DNA of 37,780 nucleotides from Candidatus Methylarchaceae archaeon HK02M2 (GCA_024256165.1 JAKLZG010000019.1:1-37780); one strand, 5' to 3'. Shown: positions 16,747 through 24,643, counted from the stretch's first letter. A program made the numbers and translations. The notes: generated from the sequence alone by a model not told the origin.

Positions 16747-17346
16747 ATGAACGTTATTGGAATCGACCTAGCTGGTGTTGAAAAAAGAGATAGTGGCATC
16801 TGTATCCTTAATGAAAAATTAATGGCTAATACCTATATTTTGAGACGTGATATTGAGATAATTGAAGGTATGATTAAAGAAGGACCAGAGCTAATAGCTA
16901 TCGATGCACCGCTGAGCCTTCCTTTTGGTAGATGTTGTTTAAAAGATAACTGTTCATGTAGAAAAAAAGGGCATTTGAGGCAGTGTGATAAAGAACTTCT
17001 AAATATGAAAATTAAGTTCTTCCCACTAACATTAGGTCCTATGAGGAAATTAACTATGAGAGGGATGAAACTTAAAGAGAAGCTTGAAGCAAAAGGCCTT
17101 AAAGTTATAGAGGTCTATCCTGGAGGCGCTCAAGATATTCTTAACATACCCAGAAAGCAAAAGGGCATTTCTGAGTTAAAGAAAGGCCTTATGGCTATTG
17201 GGATAAAAAGCATCTCACAAGTTACAAGTGATCATGAGTTAGATGCAGCCACATCAGCACTTGTGGGTAAGATGTATGTTGAAGGCAATTATCTAGCTTT
17301 GGGCAATCCTGAAGAAGGGTTGATGATAATGCCAAGGAGAATATAA
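16747..17346 (+). CDS. DUF429 family protein (predicted RNase H-like fold)
   Basis: The DUF429 features seen are the N-terminal VIGIDLAGV with Asp-7 and the strand LIAIDAPLSLPFG with Asp-53. These two acidic residues sit where RNase H-like enzymes hold metal. The C-terminal SDHELDAATSALVGKMY supplies further acidic residues. An insertion with CCLKDNCSCRKKGHLRQC is cysteine-rich and may bind zinc. The biochemical role of the family is not established. It lies 43 nt after NMNAT. Confidence 0.8.
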   Translation: MNVIGIDLAGVEKRDSGICILNEKLMANTYILRRDIEIIEGMIKEGPELIAIDAPLSLPFGRCCLKDNCSCRKKGHLRQCDKELLNMKIKFFPLTLGPMRKLTMRGMKLKEKLEAKGLKVIEVYPGGAQDILNIPRKQKGISELKKGLMAIGIKSISQVTSDHELDAATSALVGKMYVEGNYLALGNPEEGLMIMPRRI

Positions 17347-17416
17347 ATTTTAATTAGACAACATTGAAAACATCATTGTCTATCTTTAATGTCAAAGTTT
17401 TGAAAATAATATTTTT

Positions 17417-17423
17417 GAGGTGG
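17417..17423 (+). promoter_or_regulatory. Shine-Dalgarno-like GAGGTGG that points to a non-standard rtcA start
   Basis: GAGGTGG is the only good ribosome-binding site before rtcA. It lies 4 nt before ATA at 17428, and an in-frame TGA overlaps it. No ATG, GTG or TTG in the frame occurs between it and GTG 17488, which is too far downstream. Confidence 0.5.
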
Positions 17424-17427
17424 TAAG

Positions 17428-18474
17428 ATACCTTCAAAACAAATTATTACCATTGATGGCTCTCTTGGAGAAGGAGGGGGACAGATAGTGAGAACGAGCA
17501 TAGCACTATCTGCAATTATGGATATACCTGTTAAAATTATAAACATAAGGGCGAATAGGGCGAATCCGGGATTAAGACTTCAGCATATAGGTGCAATAAA
17601 AGCGATAGCCTCTTTATGCAAAGCTTCTGTAGATAATTTGAAAATCGGGGCCGATAAAGTAAGCTTCATTCCTAGTAAAATGCACTCTACTTCTATAAAA
17701 CTTGATATCGGTTCTGCTGGAAGTATTACTTTACTACTTCAAGCTGTTATTCCGTCCGTCAGTCTTAGTAATATAAACGCGGAATTGGAAATAGTCGGCG
17801 GGACAGATGTGAGATGGAGTCCTACCATGAACTACTTTACTCGAGTCGTATTACCTATATATGAGCTCTTGGGCATAGATGTTGAGCTTCAAGTCAAGAG
17901 GAGAGGATATTATCCTAAAGGTGGTGGAATAGTTGGTGTGAAGATCAAACCATCAAAGGAGCCGAAAGCCTTGAACCTTATATCATCAAAAAATCCATTA
18001 CCTTCGATCATTAGTATCTGCTCTAAATTGCCTAGAAGCGTAGCAGAAAGACAAATGAAAGCTGCAAAAAAATACCTCGCCAATCAAGGAATTGAGGTAA
18101 AAACATTCGAAACAGGTATAGAAGATTCTATCTCCCCCGGATCATCTATTCTCATTTATTCTATGGGAAAACAAGGACCGTTTCTAGGTTCAGATGCAAT
18201 AGGTGTAAAGGGCAAACCTTCAGAGAAAGTTGGAAGGGATGCAGCTAAGCTCTTCTTAAGTGAATACTTATCCAATGCACCAATAGATGGACATTTAGGT
18301 GATATGATAGTACCATTCTTGCCCTTTATAAAAGGTCAGTCGAGATTTAAGGTTTCAAGAGTTACTTCACATCTTACTTCAAATCTATACGTAGCAAGCA
18401 TTTTTACAAAATGCCAATATAGTATTGATGAGATGCCAGATAATACGGCTATAGTATGCATTAAGAGCATTTAA
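17428..18474 (+). CDS. rtcA: RNA 3'-terminal phosphate cyclase
   Basis: This enzyme converts RNA 3'-phosphate ends to 2',3'-cyclic phosphates through an AMP-enzyme intermediate. The N-terminal family motif ITIDGSLGEGGGQIVRTS is encoded, but only upstream of the first conventional start (GTG 17488), which would cut it off. I therefore place the start at ATA 17428, giving about 348 aa, the usual length. Other signatures are RANPGLRLQH, GSAGSITLLLQ, RGYYPKGGG and the C-terminal DGHLGDMIVPFLPF, whose His is the likely adenylated residue. A sequencing error in the start codon (ATA for ATG) is a simple alternative. Confidence 0.9.
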   Translation: MPSKQIITIDGSLGEGGGQIVRTSIALSAIMDIPVKIINIRANRANPGLRLQHIGAIKAIASLCKASVDNLKIGADKVSFIPSKMHSTSIKLDIGSAGSITLLLQAVIPSVSLSNINAELEIVGGTDVRWSPTMNYFTRVVLPIYELLGIDVELQVKRRGYYPKGGGIVGVKIKPSKEPKALNLISSKNPLPSIISICSKLPRSVAERQMKAAKKYLANQGIEVKTFETGIEDSISPGSSILIYSMGKQGPFLGSDAIGVKGKPSEKVGRDAAKLFLSEYLSNAPIDGHLGDMIVPFLPFIKGQSRFKVSRVTSHLTSNLYVASIFTKCQYSIDEMPDNTAIVCIKSI

Positions 18475-18520
18475 AACTTATAAGTAAATACAAACAAATA
18501 TTAGTAAAAAGTGAAGCGCT

Positions 18521-19120
18521 TTGATACCCTCACAATTTATACCAGGTGCTACAGCTGTAGGAATAACCTTCAAGGATGGTATAATCTTGGGAGCAGAGAA
18601 GAGAATCTCTTACGGTACTTATGTAGTAAGCAGAGCGGGTAAAAAGGTCTTTAAGATAAGTGATCTGGTAGGGGCTGCTTGCGCAGGGATGGTAGTAGAT
18701 ATGCAAGTTTTAGTAAGGGAAATCTCGGCTCTTGTGAAAATAAGAGAGTTAGAACTAAGAAGGCCCATTCCTCCAAATTCTGTAGCTAAGCTCATGTCAG
18801 CTATTCTTTTTGCTAGAAGGTACTACCCCCTGATTACTCAAGTGATAATAGGTGGGGTCGATGAGAAACCATCTATTTATGTACTCGATCCATTGGGTTC
18901 AGTAATACCAGACGAATATTCATGTGTGGGGTCAGGCGCAGAAATTGCTATTGGAGTCATTGAAGCAAATTATTCAAGTGATTTGAGCGAAGAATCGGCA
19001 AAAGAACTCGTAGTAAAATCTATAAAATCTGCAATACAAAGGGATTCGGCTAGCGGGGACGGTACTGACCTTTTGGTAATAACAAAAACTGGTTCAAAGG
19101 AAGAATCTATAAAATTTTAA
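18521..19120 (+). CDS. 20S proteasome beta subunit, probably noncatalytic (crenarchaeal PsmB1-like)
   Basis: This is a second beta-type Ntn-fold subunit. Aligning IILGAEKR and GKKVFKI with the active paralogue puts Ala-10, not Thr, at mature position 1 (FIPGATAVGITFKDG). Glu17 and Lys33 are kept, and the distal RDSASGDGTDLLVI is intact. The ATAVG N-terminus and ISYGTYVVSRAGKKVFKI resemble the beta subunit of Sulfolobales that is not autoprocessed. It probably assembles with the catalytic subunit at 12161-12805 in mixed rings. TTG start at 18521. The possibility that Thr-11 could act instead is not excluded by sequence. Confidence 0.93.
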   Translation: MIPSQFIPGATAVGITFKDGIILGAEKRISYGTYVVSRAGKKVFKISDLVGAACAGMVVDMQVLVREISALVKIRELELRRPIPPNSVAKLMSAILFARRYYPLITQVIIGGVDEKPSIYVLDPLGSVIPDEYSCVGSGAEIAIGVIEANYSSDLSEESAKELVVKSIKSAIQRDSASGDGTDLLVITKTGSKEESIKF

Positions 19121-19220
19121 GTTAACTGGTAAATAAGCCCGTTTATACACAATAGTAAACCATACTTGAATAGAGCTCCTCATGATCTTTAGAGAAATCA
19201 TTGTCTAAATGAATAAAAGC

Positions 19221-19649
19221 TCACTTGGAATGCTCCCATACGATGGCAAGTATTCCTCCAGCCAAACCGAGAAGGGCCCCCAAGACGAAACCACCCATTC
19301 CAAAAAGGCTCAGAGCTGAAAAGATTATTATGACGATCCCCCATGCTATGTGATCTTTCGGTTTCGAATAAAGCAAGACCGAACTTAACAAGATGAGAAT
19401 TCCAGAAATCAATCCTATGATGGAAAAGATTCCAAAAGTTTCATCAGTAAAGCCTATCCCGTGCATCATATCCTCCCATCCATGCATCCATTCGTCCATC
19501 ATCCCAAAGGGCATGTTCCCCCAGTGTACTGTTTCACCAGACATCCAAACCCATCCCCACACACCACCAAGAAGTATCAATATTCCCGCTGTAAATGACA
19601 ATGCAAAGGGGACCATGGGCTTTACCTTGTCCTTATCCTTACCACTCAA
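19221..19649 (-). CDS. Small multi-pass membrane protein with a Met/His/Trp-rich loop
   Basis: I do not recognise the family by name. The 142-aa protein has hydrophobic segments at about residues 12-36, 71-93, 98-118 and 119-137, suggesting three or four helices. The loop after the first helix is rich in Met, His, Trp and acidic residues (NMPFGMMDEWMHGWEDMMHG). That composition could bind a soft metal such as copper, but it is only suggestive. The GC content of its DNA is visibly above that of its neighbours. It is divergent from the methyltransferase at 19735. Confidence 0.75.
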   Translation of the reverse strand: MSGKDKDKVKPMVPFALSFTAGILILLGGVWGWVWMSGETVHWGNMPFGMMDEWMHGWEDMMHGIGFTDETFGIFSIIGLISGILILLSSVLLYSKPKDHIAWGIVIIIFSALSLFGMGGFVLGALLGLAGGILAIVWEHSK

Positions 19650-19734
19650 TTCAATTCAAATCCTTGTTTTGAAATACGAGTATTTATGATTAACATCCTA
19701 TATATTCATGTGACTCATAGGATGGGGTGTCGTC

Positions 19735-20364
19735 TTGAAAGGGGGAGTTGATAAGAAGAGGTATGACAGGATAGCGGCTCTTTACGATTCGCTAGAGAGT
19801 CCTATGGAGCTTCTTACGTACTCCCGCTGGAGAGAGGAGGTCTTCGAAAGACTTCTGAAGGAAGGCAGAGTCCTGGAGGTTGGTGTTGGGACTGGCAAGA
19901 ACCTGCCCTACTATTATAAGGGCCACGAAGTTGTCGCTCTTGATATAAGTGAGAAGATGCTGAGAAGGGCCAAAAAGAGGACTAAAAGAGTAAACGCATT
20001 GGTTCACCTTGTTCAGATGGATGTAGAAATGCTAGGTTTTCCTGATGAGATCTTCGAAGCAGTTATTTCTACCTACGTGTTTTGCTCTGTAGAAAACCCC
20101 ACAAGAGGACTAAGAGAGATCAGGAGGGTTTTGAAGCGAAGTGGGATAGTAATCTTCCTCGAGCACATGAGGAGCGAAAACGAATCAATGGGAAAGGTCA
20201 TGGATTTCATGAACCCAATGGTCGTGAACGCATTTGGTCCTAACATCAACAGAAGAACCGTTGACAACATAAGAAAAGCCGGTTTTGAAGTGATTGAGGA
20301 AAAGGATCTACTGGCTTCAATATTCAGGATCATAATAGCAAAACCTGTTCATTCATTATATTAG
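19735..20364 (+). CDS. Class I SAM-dependent methyltransferase (UbiE-like)
   Basis: The 209-aa protein has the Rossmann motif I VLEVGVGTGKNLPYY (about 47-61), the acidic motif II VVALDISEKML, motif III LVQMDVEMLGFPDEIFEAV and post-motif VLKRSGIVIFLEHMRSE. The closest general class is the UbiE/COQ5 or phospholipid/quinone methyltransferase group; the substrate cannot be deduced. Start TTG at 19735 follows a GATGGGG run. Base composition is around 50 percent GC in lines I counted, against 25-40 percent nearby, so recent acquisition together with the 19221 gene is possible. Confidence 0.9.
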   Translation: MKGGVDKKRYDRIAALYDSLESPMELLTYSRWREEVFERLLKEGRVLEVGVGTGKNLPYYYKGHEVVALDISEKMLRRAKKRTKRVNALVHLVQMDVEMLGFPDEIFEAVISTYVFCSVENPTRGLREIRRVLKRSGIVIFLEHMRSENESMGKVMDFMNPMVVNAFGPNINRRTVDNIRKAGFEVIEEKDLLASIFRIIIAKPVHSLY

Positions 20365-20423
20365 TTACACCTAACCTATCCTCTTTATTCCCAAAGCCTT
20401 CACACTATAAATTAAAGGAGCGA

Positions 20424-20438
20424 TTCTTTTAAATAAAG
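20424..20438 (+). promoter_or_regulatory. TATA-like element for the UPF0016 gene
   Basis: CTTTTAAATAAAG lies about 40 nt before ATG 20473, fitting an archaeal TATA box with a short leader. No experimental support. Confidence 0.4.
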
Positions 20439-20472
20439 AGTTAATAAATGCATACAAAATGAATAGCAGAGC

Positions 20473-21024
20473 ATGATAGAGGATATATTGATTCCATTGA
20501 TCACGACGGGTTTAGCGGAATTAGGAGATAAGAGCCAAATATCCATCTTTCTTTTATCATCAAAAACAAAAAAGCACCTTTATCTCTTGGTTGGCGTTAT
20601 CCTTGCCTTCTTGATAGTAGATGGAGTTGCGATCTTATTGGGTTCTTGGATCACAGATATCATGTCTATAAGTTTGTTAAAGATATTTTCAGGGATCGTT
20701 TTCATAATTTTAGGAGTGTTGACATTAAGATATAATGAAGAAAAGAATGGAAATAAATTATATTCCAAAAATTCGTTTCTTTCGGGGTTTGTTTTGATTT
20801 TTATTACAGAATGGGGCGACAAGACACAGATAGCTTCAGGATTGTTCGCAACTAAATACAACGCTCTCATGGTTCTGATCGGGACTGTGGTAGCGTTGAC
20901 TCTGGTATCTGTCATGGCGATCTACTTGGGTATATTCATTTCAAATAAAGTCGATAGAAATGTGATGACAAAAATTGCTGGGACGATCTTCATCTTGATA
21001 GGTATATCGTTCTTTATATTTTAG
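20473..21024 (+). CDS. GDT1/TMEM165 (UPF0016) family cation transporter
   Basis: This integral membrane protein has two copies of the family motif E-x-G-D-K-[ST]-Q: AELGDKSQIS (about 15-24) and TEWGDKTQIAS (about 112-122), each in a three-helix repeat. Six hydrophobic segments are visible in 183 aa, the normal size for prokaryotic single-gene forms. Family members move Mn2+ or Ca2+, often in exchange for protons. The repeat acidic residues that line the path are all present. Monocistronic as far as seen. Confidence 0.94.
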   Translation: MIEDILIPLITTGLAELGDKSQISIFLLSSKTKKHLYLLVGVILAFLIVDGVAILLGSWITDIMSISLLKIFSGIVFIILGVLTLRYNEEKNGNKLYSKNSFLSGFVLIFITEWGDKTQIASGLFATKYNALMVLIGTVVALTLVSVMAIYLGIFISNKVDRNVMTKIAGTIFILIGISFFIF

Positions 21025-21094
21025 AAAACGTTTAAACTTGTCCTATTAACTTGCCCAGTTCTTTACGTCTTTAAATTATAATAGAATTTTTAAG

Positions 21095-21262
21095 TTATCT
21101 GTACGGCATCCAACTAAACTTTCTTATTTTTGGGCTTTCACCATAACCACAATAAGCACATCTTTGTTTTCTTATATGATAGGAATGCCTTCCACACCTT
21201 CTACATCTTATGTGAGTCTTACCCTTACTACGCCCTCCACGAGAAGTAGTTCCTTTAACCAT
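21095..21262 (-). CDS. rpl37e: 50S ribosomal protein L37e (55 aa)
   Basis: I found this short gene by translating the gap. It starts [20 protein letters not shown] and ends with [13 protein letters not shown]. The four zinc-ribbon cysteines are C20, C23, C35 and C38 (CRRCG and CAYCGYG), exactly as in L37e. The 55-aa length is normal. The ATG start is followed by a minus-strand reading frame with no break. It usually sits next to LSm in archaea; here it stands alone between the UPF0016 gene and the ADP-dependent kinase. Confidence 0.95.
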   Translation of the reverse strand: MVKGTTSRGGRSKGKTHIRCRRCGRHSYHIRKQRCAYCGYGESPKIRKFSWMPYR

Positions 21263-21384
21263 CTTTAGCCCTTTGTTCGATCCTTCACTAAGGATTTATA
21301 CATATCGATAAGTTAAATAATTTACATGAATGAGAATCTGAAATGAAAAGAAAGAAATGACAGCTGAGCTGACGTGCAAATTAT

Positions 21385-22539
21385 TTAACTTAAAACTATT
21401 GCCGCCTGTATTCCAGCAAAAGTATCTCCTAGCCCAGTCAAGCTTTCAGGCTTATTATTTACAAAAGTAGGAATTAGACATAAGTTATAACCATCTATTT
21501 GTGTCTTGATTGCTTCAACATTCGATCTTGGAAGCGATTTTACTTTATCTAAATTCTCTTTAATGCTTCCAAAGGTCAATGCTGTCGCAACTCCGCACCC
21601 TATCTCTAGAGCTTCAAGCTCCTTTTTGATATCGTATTTTGAGACTGAAAGGGCAAATTCTGCAGAGTGTACGCAAATCCTTTTTAATCCATAAATTCTA
21701 ATACCTTCTAAAGAAGCTTCTATCAGATCTCTTAAATTGGTAGACTCAGCATTTAAAAAAGCTCTACATTCATCTTCATTCATCCCCCATGACTCGGTGC
21801 AACCTCGATCTGAAAATTTTTTCATTGCATATCTAACAGACTCCTCACTACCCATGCCTAACTCAAAATGGACTTTTGGTCTTTTTGGATTGTCAAGGCA
21901 TTCTATGATCTCATCACTCTTCTTCTTATAATTTGGTAGTAATAGGTGAGCGTAACCTATTATCAATATATCTATGAACCTCGAATCTGAAGCTTTTTCT
22001 AAGAAATGATAATCGAATATTCCATTCGATGATACCATATCCCAAGAGAATATATGTCTGCCAGTTGTAAGAACTCCTTCCTTTAGATCTCTCTTGAACT
22101 CGAAGATTATATGGTCGTACTCAGGGTCATTATCTATAACTGCTTCTTTTGGCGGTTTAAACCCTTCTTCACAAGCTATTTTGAATTCAGGAGAAGCTAT
22201 CATAATATTATTGGGTCTACTAGGGTATGATACTAGAGGTTCAAAACCTAACTCGTACAAGGCTCTACCCATGTGAAAACCATTTCCCCCTAACGCTCTT
22301 CTTCTATTCTTAAACAAAGAATTTAAAACTGAATAAATTTCCTCTGAAATTAAGAACTCTTTACCTCCTTTGATAAGCGCTTTGTCCAGAGTATACGAAG
22401 CTTCTTCTATCGATCTTAAAACAATCTCCTTCGGTTCTGTCTTGAGAGATTTCTTAATCCAGTCCAAAACTTTATAATCGACATTAACAAATGAATCCCA
22501 GTTCGAATACAGTCCAGTTGCAACGTTTTTGGGGAACAT
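21385..22539 (-). CDS. ADP-dependent sugar kinase (glucokinase/phosphofructokinase family)
   Basis: This is a ribokinase-fold kinase that uses ADP as phosphoryl donor. Seen are LGGNGFHMGRALYELG (substrate region), VHFELGMGS (HxE-type motif), SWGMNEDECRAF (the NEDE Mg2+ motif) and the C-terminal TGLGDTFAG, whose Asp is the catalytic base. The 384-aa length is shorter than the 450-500 aa of euryarchaeal enzymes. Whether it phosphorylates glucose, fructose-6-phosphate or both cannot be told from sequence. ATG start. Presence implies a modified Embden-Meyerhof route or glycogen/sugar use. It has no obvious operon partner. Confidence 0.88.
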   Translation of the reverse strand: MFPKNVATGLYSNWDSFVNVDYKVLDWIKKSLKTEPKEIVLRSIEEASYTLDKALIKGGKEFLISEEIYSVLNSLFKNRRRALGGNGFHMGRALYELGFEPLVSYPSRPNNIMIASPEFKIACEEGFKPPKEAVIDNDPEYDHIIFEFKRDLKEGVLTTGRHIFSWDMVSSNGIFDYHFLEKASDSRFIDILIIGYAHLLLPNYKKKSDEIIECLDNPKRPKVHFELGMGSEESVRYAMKKFSDRGCTESWGMNEDECRAFLNAESTNLRDLIEASLEGIRIYGLKRICVHSAEFALSVSKYDIKKELEALEIGCGVATALTFGSIKENLDKVKSLPRSNVEAIKTQIDGYNLCLIPTFVNNKPESLTGLGDTFAGIQAAIVLS

Positions 22540-22990
22540 CCTTTAACTCTATTTATTCCTATTCTTTTAAATTGAACTTTATAGATCTTAGCTATTTATC
22601 AAGCTGTGTTTAGAATTGCTAATTTGACTGGCCAATTCGTCAACGAATGCAGAACCAACAATAATTGTGCGAAATATGAGCATAGTTTTATTTGGGACTT
22701 TGAATATTTTTTAGAAAAAAAAGTCCTCTCTTTTAATTTAAATTAATATGTGCATTACAAACTAACCATTCAGTGTTCGCTTGACGATGGGTCGTAGAAC
22801 TCCAAGAAGACAAAGGTTATGAAAATTAAGGCATAGTTAAGAAGGGTCGCAGTTTTATGATAACGATCCGGCTATAGCAGTCAAAGAACCAAGTACCGAA
22901 GATAGACTTAAGGTAATAATTAATATTGAAAAGAAGCGAGTGATATACCAACTATAAAGTGAAAACGTTCTTACATTCCTGATAAATTCT
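22540..22990. other. 451-nt stretch with no recognisable gene
   Basis: I see no convincing gene, RNA or repeat here. The stretch lies between the tautomerase and kinase genes. A plus-strand frame of about 33 codons ending at TAA near 22959 encodes DRLKVIINIEKKRVIYQL at its end but lacks a start codon; it could be a gene remnant. Poly-A/T tracts near 22709-22725 may mark a terminator or a promoter. Confidence 0.3.
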
Positions 22991-23188
22991 TTATGTAAGC
23001 TCTTTGAATTTTTCTGAGGCTGGTTCTCCGCCAATTCCCCAGTGCGATTTTGGGATTTCATGCACGATTACTTCCACAGCATGTACAGGGATACCCAAAT
23101 CTACAAAGACTTTAGTTATACCTTGAATTACGGTTTTGACTTTTTCCTGTCCAAAACCTTCCCAGACGTTTACATGAACAACAGGCAT
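22991..23188 (-). CDS. 4-Oxalocrotonate tautomerase family protein
   Basis: The 65-aa protein begins MPVVHVNVWEGFGQEKVKTV; removal of Met exposes the catalytic Pro-1 of the tautomerase superfamily. The conserved IPVHAVEVIVHEIPKSHWGIGG and ASEKFKEL follow. I start at 23188, not the longer upstream frame, because GGAGGTAG precedes this ATG and Pro-1 must be N-terminal. Small hexameric enzymes of this type isomerise unsaturated keto acids; substrate unknown. Confidence 0.9.
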   Translation of the reverse strand: MPVVHVNVWEGFGQEKVKTVIQGITKVFVDLGIPVHAVEVIVHEIPKSHWGIGGEPASEKFKELT

Positions 23189-23507
23189 TTTTCTACCTCC
23201 TAATTGTAAATTGATCACCTTTTTGCTAGATTATAAAATTTAATTCTTCCAAGGTTGCTTGGGCCTCTATCGTTAATCTCGTTAAGCAGGAAAGTTTGAA
23301 TTAAGCGGTCTTGGAATCCACATCGGAATACTTCATAGTCAGATACCATTTTACGGCTACTGAGATCAATGCATGTTTACTCTGTGAACAATTAGGTCTT
23401 TGCGCAATCTTTTTTCCCTATAATACAAAAGGCGCGGACTGGACTTTTCAGATGGTGCGGGGGGTGGGATTTGAACCCACGAAGGCCTTAGCCAGCAGAT
23501 CTTGAGT

Positions 23508-23520
23508 CTAGGCTGTGAAA
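23508..23520 (-). other. Probable 13-nt intron in tRNA-Leu anticodon stem
   Basis: TTTCACAGCCTAG separates GCAG from ACTCAAGATCTGC, which together make a perfect anticodon arm. Position 30/31 is noncanonical; archaeal tRNA introns of this kind are removed by the splicing endonuclease from a bulge-helix-bulge fold. Confidence 0.6.
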
Positions 23521-23527
23521 CTGCCCC

Positions 23528-23551
23528 CTTTTGTCGTTTCTTTAATCTTGA
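23528..23551 (-). other. Probable 24-nt intron in tRNA-Leu D-arm
   Basis: The insert lies between GTCAAAG and GGGGCAG. Its ends contain AAAGTC and GACAAA, which could form a short bulge-helix-bulge (GUC/GAC flanked by AAA bulges). Exact boundaries are ambiguous by one or two bases because AAAG is repeated. Confidence 0.55.
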
Positions 23552-23616
23552 CTTTGACCTGGCTCGGGGACCCCCGCAGATGTTTAAAAGATTCCTGTAT
23601 GATTAATCTTTTACCA

Positions 23617-23835
23617 TTAGATAGGTAGCATAGGAAATAATACCAAAATTATTAAGACTATCATGGCACCCATGAATATCATGTTCATTCTTTTATTTCG
23701 TTTTTGAATTTTTAGTTCTTTTTCTTTACATTCATTAGAGCAATAATCTTTATTCAATGGTATGGATTTACCACAAATCCTACAGTGTGTATGGGGTGAA
23801 ATTCGCATACTTTTCTGTTTTTGAGACGTTGACAA
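23617..23835 (-). CDS. DUF2116-type small Zn-ribbon protein with C-terminal membrane anchor
   Basis: The 72-aa protein begins with a short polar stretch, then HCRICGKSIPLNKDYCSNEC, a Cys-x2-Cys ... Cys-x3-Cys zinc site typical of DUF2116. A basic linker (KIQKRNKRMN) and one hydrophobic helix (about 50-70, FMGAMIVLIILVLFPML) complete it. Function unknown; likely tail-anchored with the ribbon in the cytoplasm. ATG start. Confidence 0.85.
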   Translation of the reverse strand: MSTSQKQKSMRISPHTHCRICGKSIPLNKDYCSNECKEKELKIQKRNKRMNMIFMGAMIVLIILVLFPMLPI

Positions 23836-23962
23836 TGTAATTATACTTTAAAGCAAATTTTGCTAAATAATAATCTTTTGGTAATAGTAAATTATTTGAA
23901 GGAAGCTAAAGAGGATCGTATAATTTGAGAGCTCACCCGTTTGATTAGCCGTTCTTACTTCA

Positions 23963-24643
23963 CTAAACCTCAATTCTTGTACCAATTTTCTTGCCTAGAA
24001 CAGCAAGTTTAACATTTTCAGGTTTTAAACCATTTAATATTATAGTCTTTATTCCAGAATTTTTAAGAATTTTTATCGCTTTTAAATCCAATATGCTATG
24101 TATACCCGGTTTATACTCTATATCTGAAATTTTACATAATTCTGTAAATGTGATTGAGTCTAGCTTTTTAGCTTGAGGGTAGATTCTCGGATCTTTTATG
24201 TATACTCCTTCTTGATCGGTTGCCTTTACAAAAAGGTCTGCTTTTATGGCTTTAGCAACCAAGGCTGCAACAGAATCTGTTGTAATGCCTGGCTTTAGTC
24301 CACCCATTATAGCTATATTTGACATTTTTAATAAGTGGGTAATCTGATCTATCGTGGATGGGATTGTGTCTGAAAGAATTCCTTTAAGTTTCTTAACGAA
24401 AAGTTTAGCATTTAACCTAGATATGGAGATAGCTAATTCGTCTTGATCCTCTTCGTTCAGGCCTAGAGACTCAGCTGTCTTTATGAATTGCCTTGAGAGG
24501 GGGCCCCCACCAATTACAATCGCTAAGATATGCCCGTCTTCCCTTAACTCTAAAAAATGTTTTATATAGGCATTTAAAATAGAAGGGTCTGGTGGCGAGC
24601 CTATTATTGAGCCACCAATTTTAAGAACTATCTTCATTTTCAA
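23963..24643 (-). CDS. pyrH: UMP kinase (archaeal PyrH)
   Basis: This is an amino acid kinase-fold enzyme that phosphorylates UMP to UDP with ATP. Signatures are LKIGGSIIGSPP at the N-terminus, VIGGGPLSRQFI, the UMPK-diagnostic ISRLNAKL, IMGGLKPGITTDSVAALVA and ATDQEGVYIKDPR. Length is 226 aa. Isopentenyl phosphate kinase was considered, but the SRLNA and TTDSVA motifs favour UMP kinase. Divergent from aRF1 with an 89-nt gap. Confidence 0.93.
   Translation of the reverse strand: MKMKIVLKIGGSIIGSPPDPSILNAYIKHFLELREDGHILAIVIGGGPLSRQFIKTAESLGLNEEDQDELAISISRLNAKLFVKKLKGILSDTIPSTIDQITHLLKMSNIAIMGGLKPGITTDSVAALVAKAIKADLFVKATDQEGVYIKDPRIYPQAKKLDSITFTELCKISDIEYKPGIHSILDLKAIKILKNSGIKTIILNGLKPENVKLAVLGKKIGTRIEV

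Larger units (their letters stand above)
23456..23577 (-). tRNA. tRNA-Leu(CAA) with two probable introns
   Basis: The minus strand gives acceptor GCGGGGG paired with CCCCCGC plus discriminator A, T-arm GTGGG-TTCAAAT-CCCAC, a long variable arm GGCTAAGGCC and anticodon arm GCAGA-CTCAAGA-TCTGC with anticodon CAA. Two stretches of 24 nt (23528-23551) and 13 nt (23508-23520) interrupt the D-arm and anticodon stem. Removing them leaves 85 nt, right for tRNA-Leu. CCA is encoded next to the discriminator (23453-23455). The 5' D-stem CCC pairs with GGG only after the first insert is removed. Confidence 0.85.

Noticed and set aside
22855-23061. 68-codon minus-strand frame
   Set aside because: Overlaps the tautomerase gene in another frame and has no domain features.
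22991-23218. Longer tautomerase start (75 aa)
   Set aside because: The extra ten residues would bury the catalytic Pro-1, and a GGAGG site precedes the internal ATG.
23311-23505. Open frame of 64 codons on the plus strand ending in GFEPTKALASRS
   Set aside because: Its end lies on the antisense of the tRNA-Leu 3' half (GFEPT is the classic translation of a tRNA T-arm complement); not a gene.
23963-24643. Isopentenyl phosphate kinase
   Set aside because: Motifs SRLNA and TTDSVAALVA match archaeal UMP kinase better; no mevalonate pathway neighbours.
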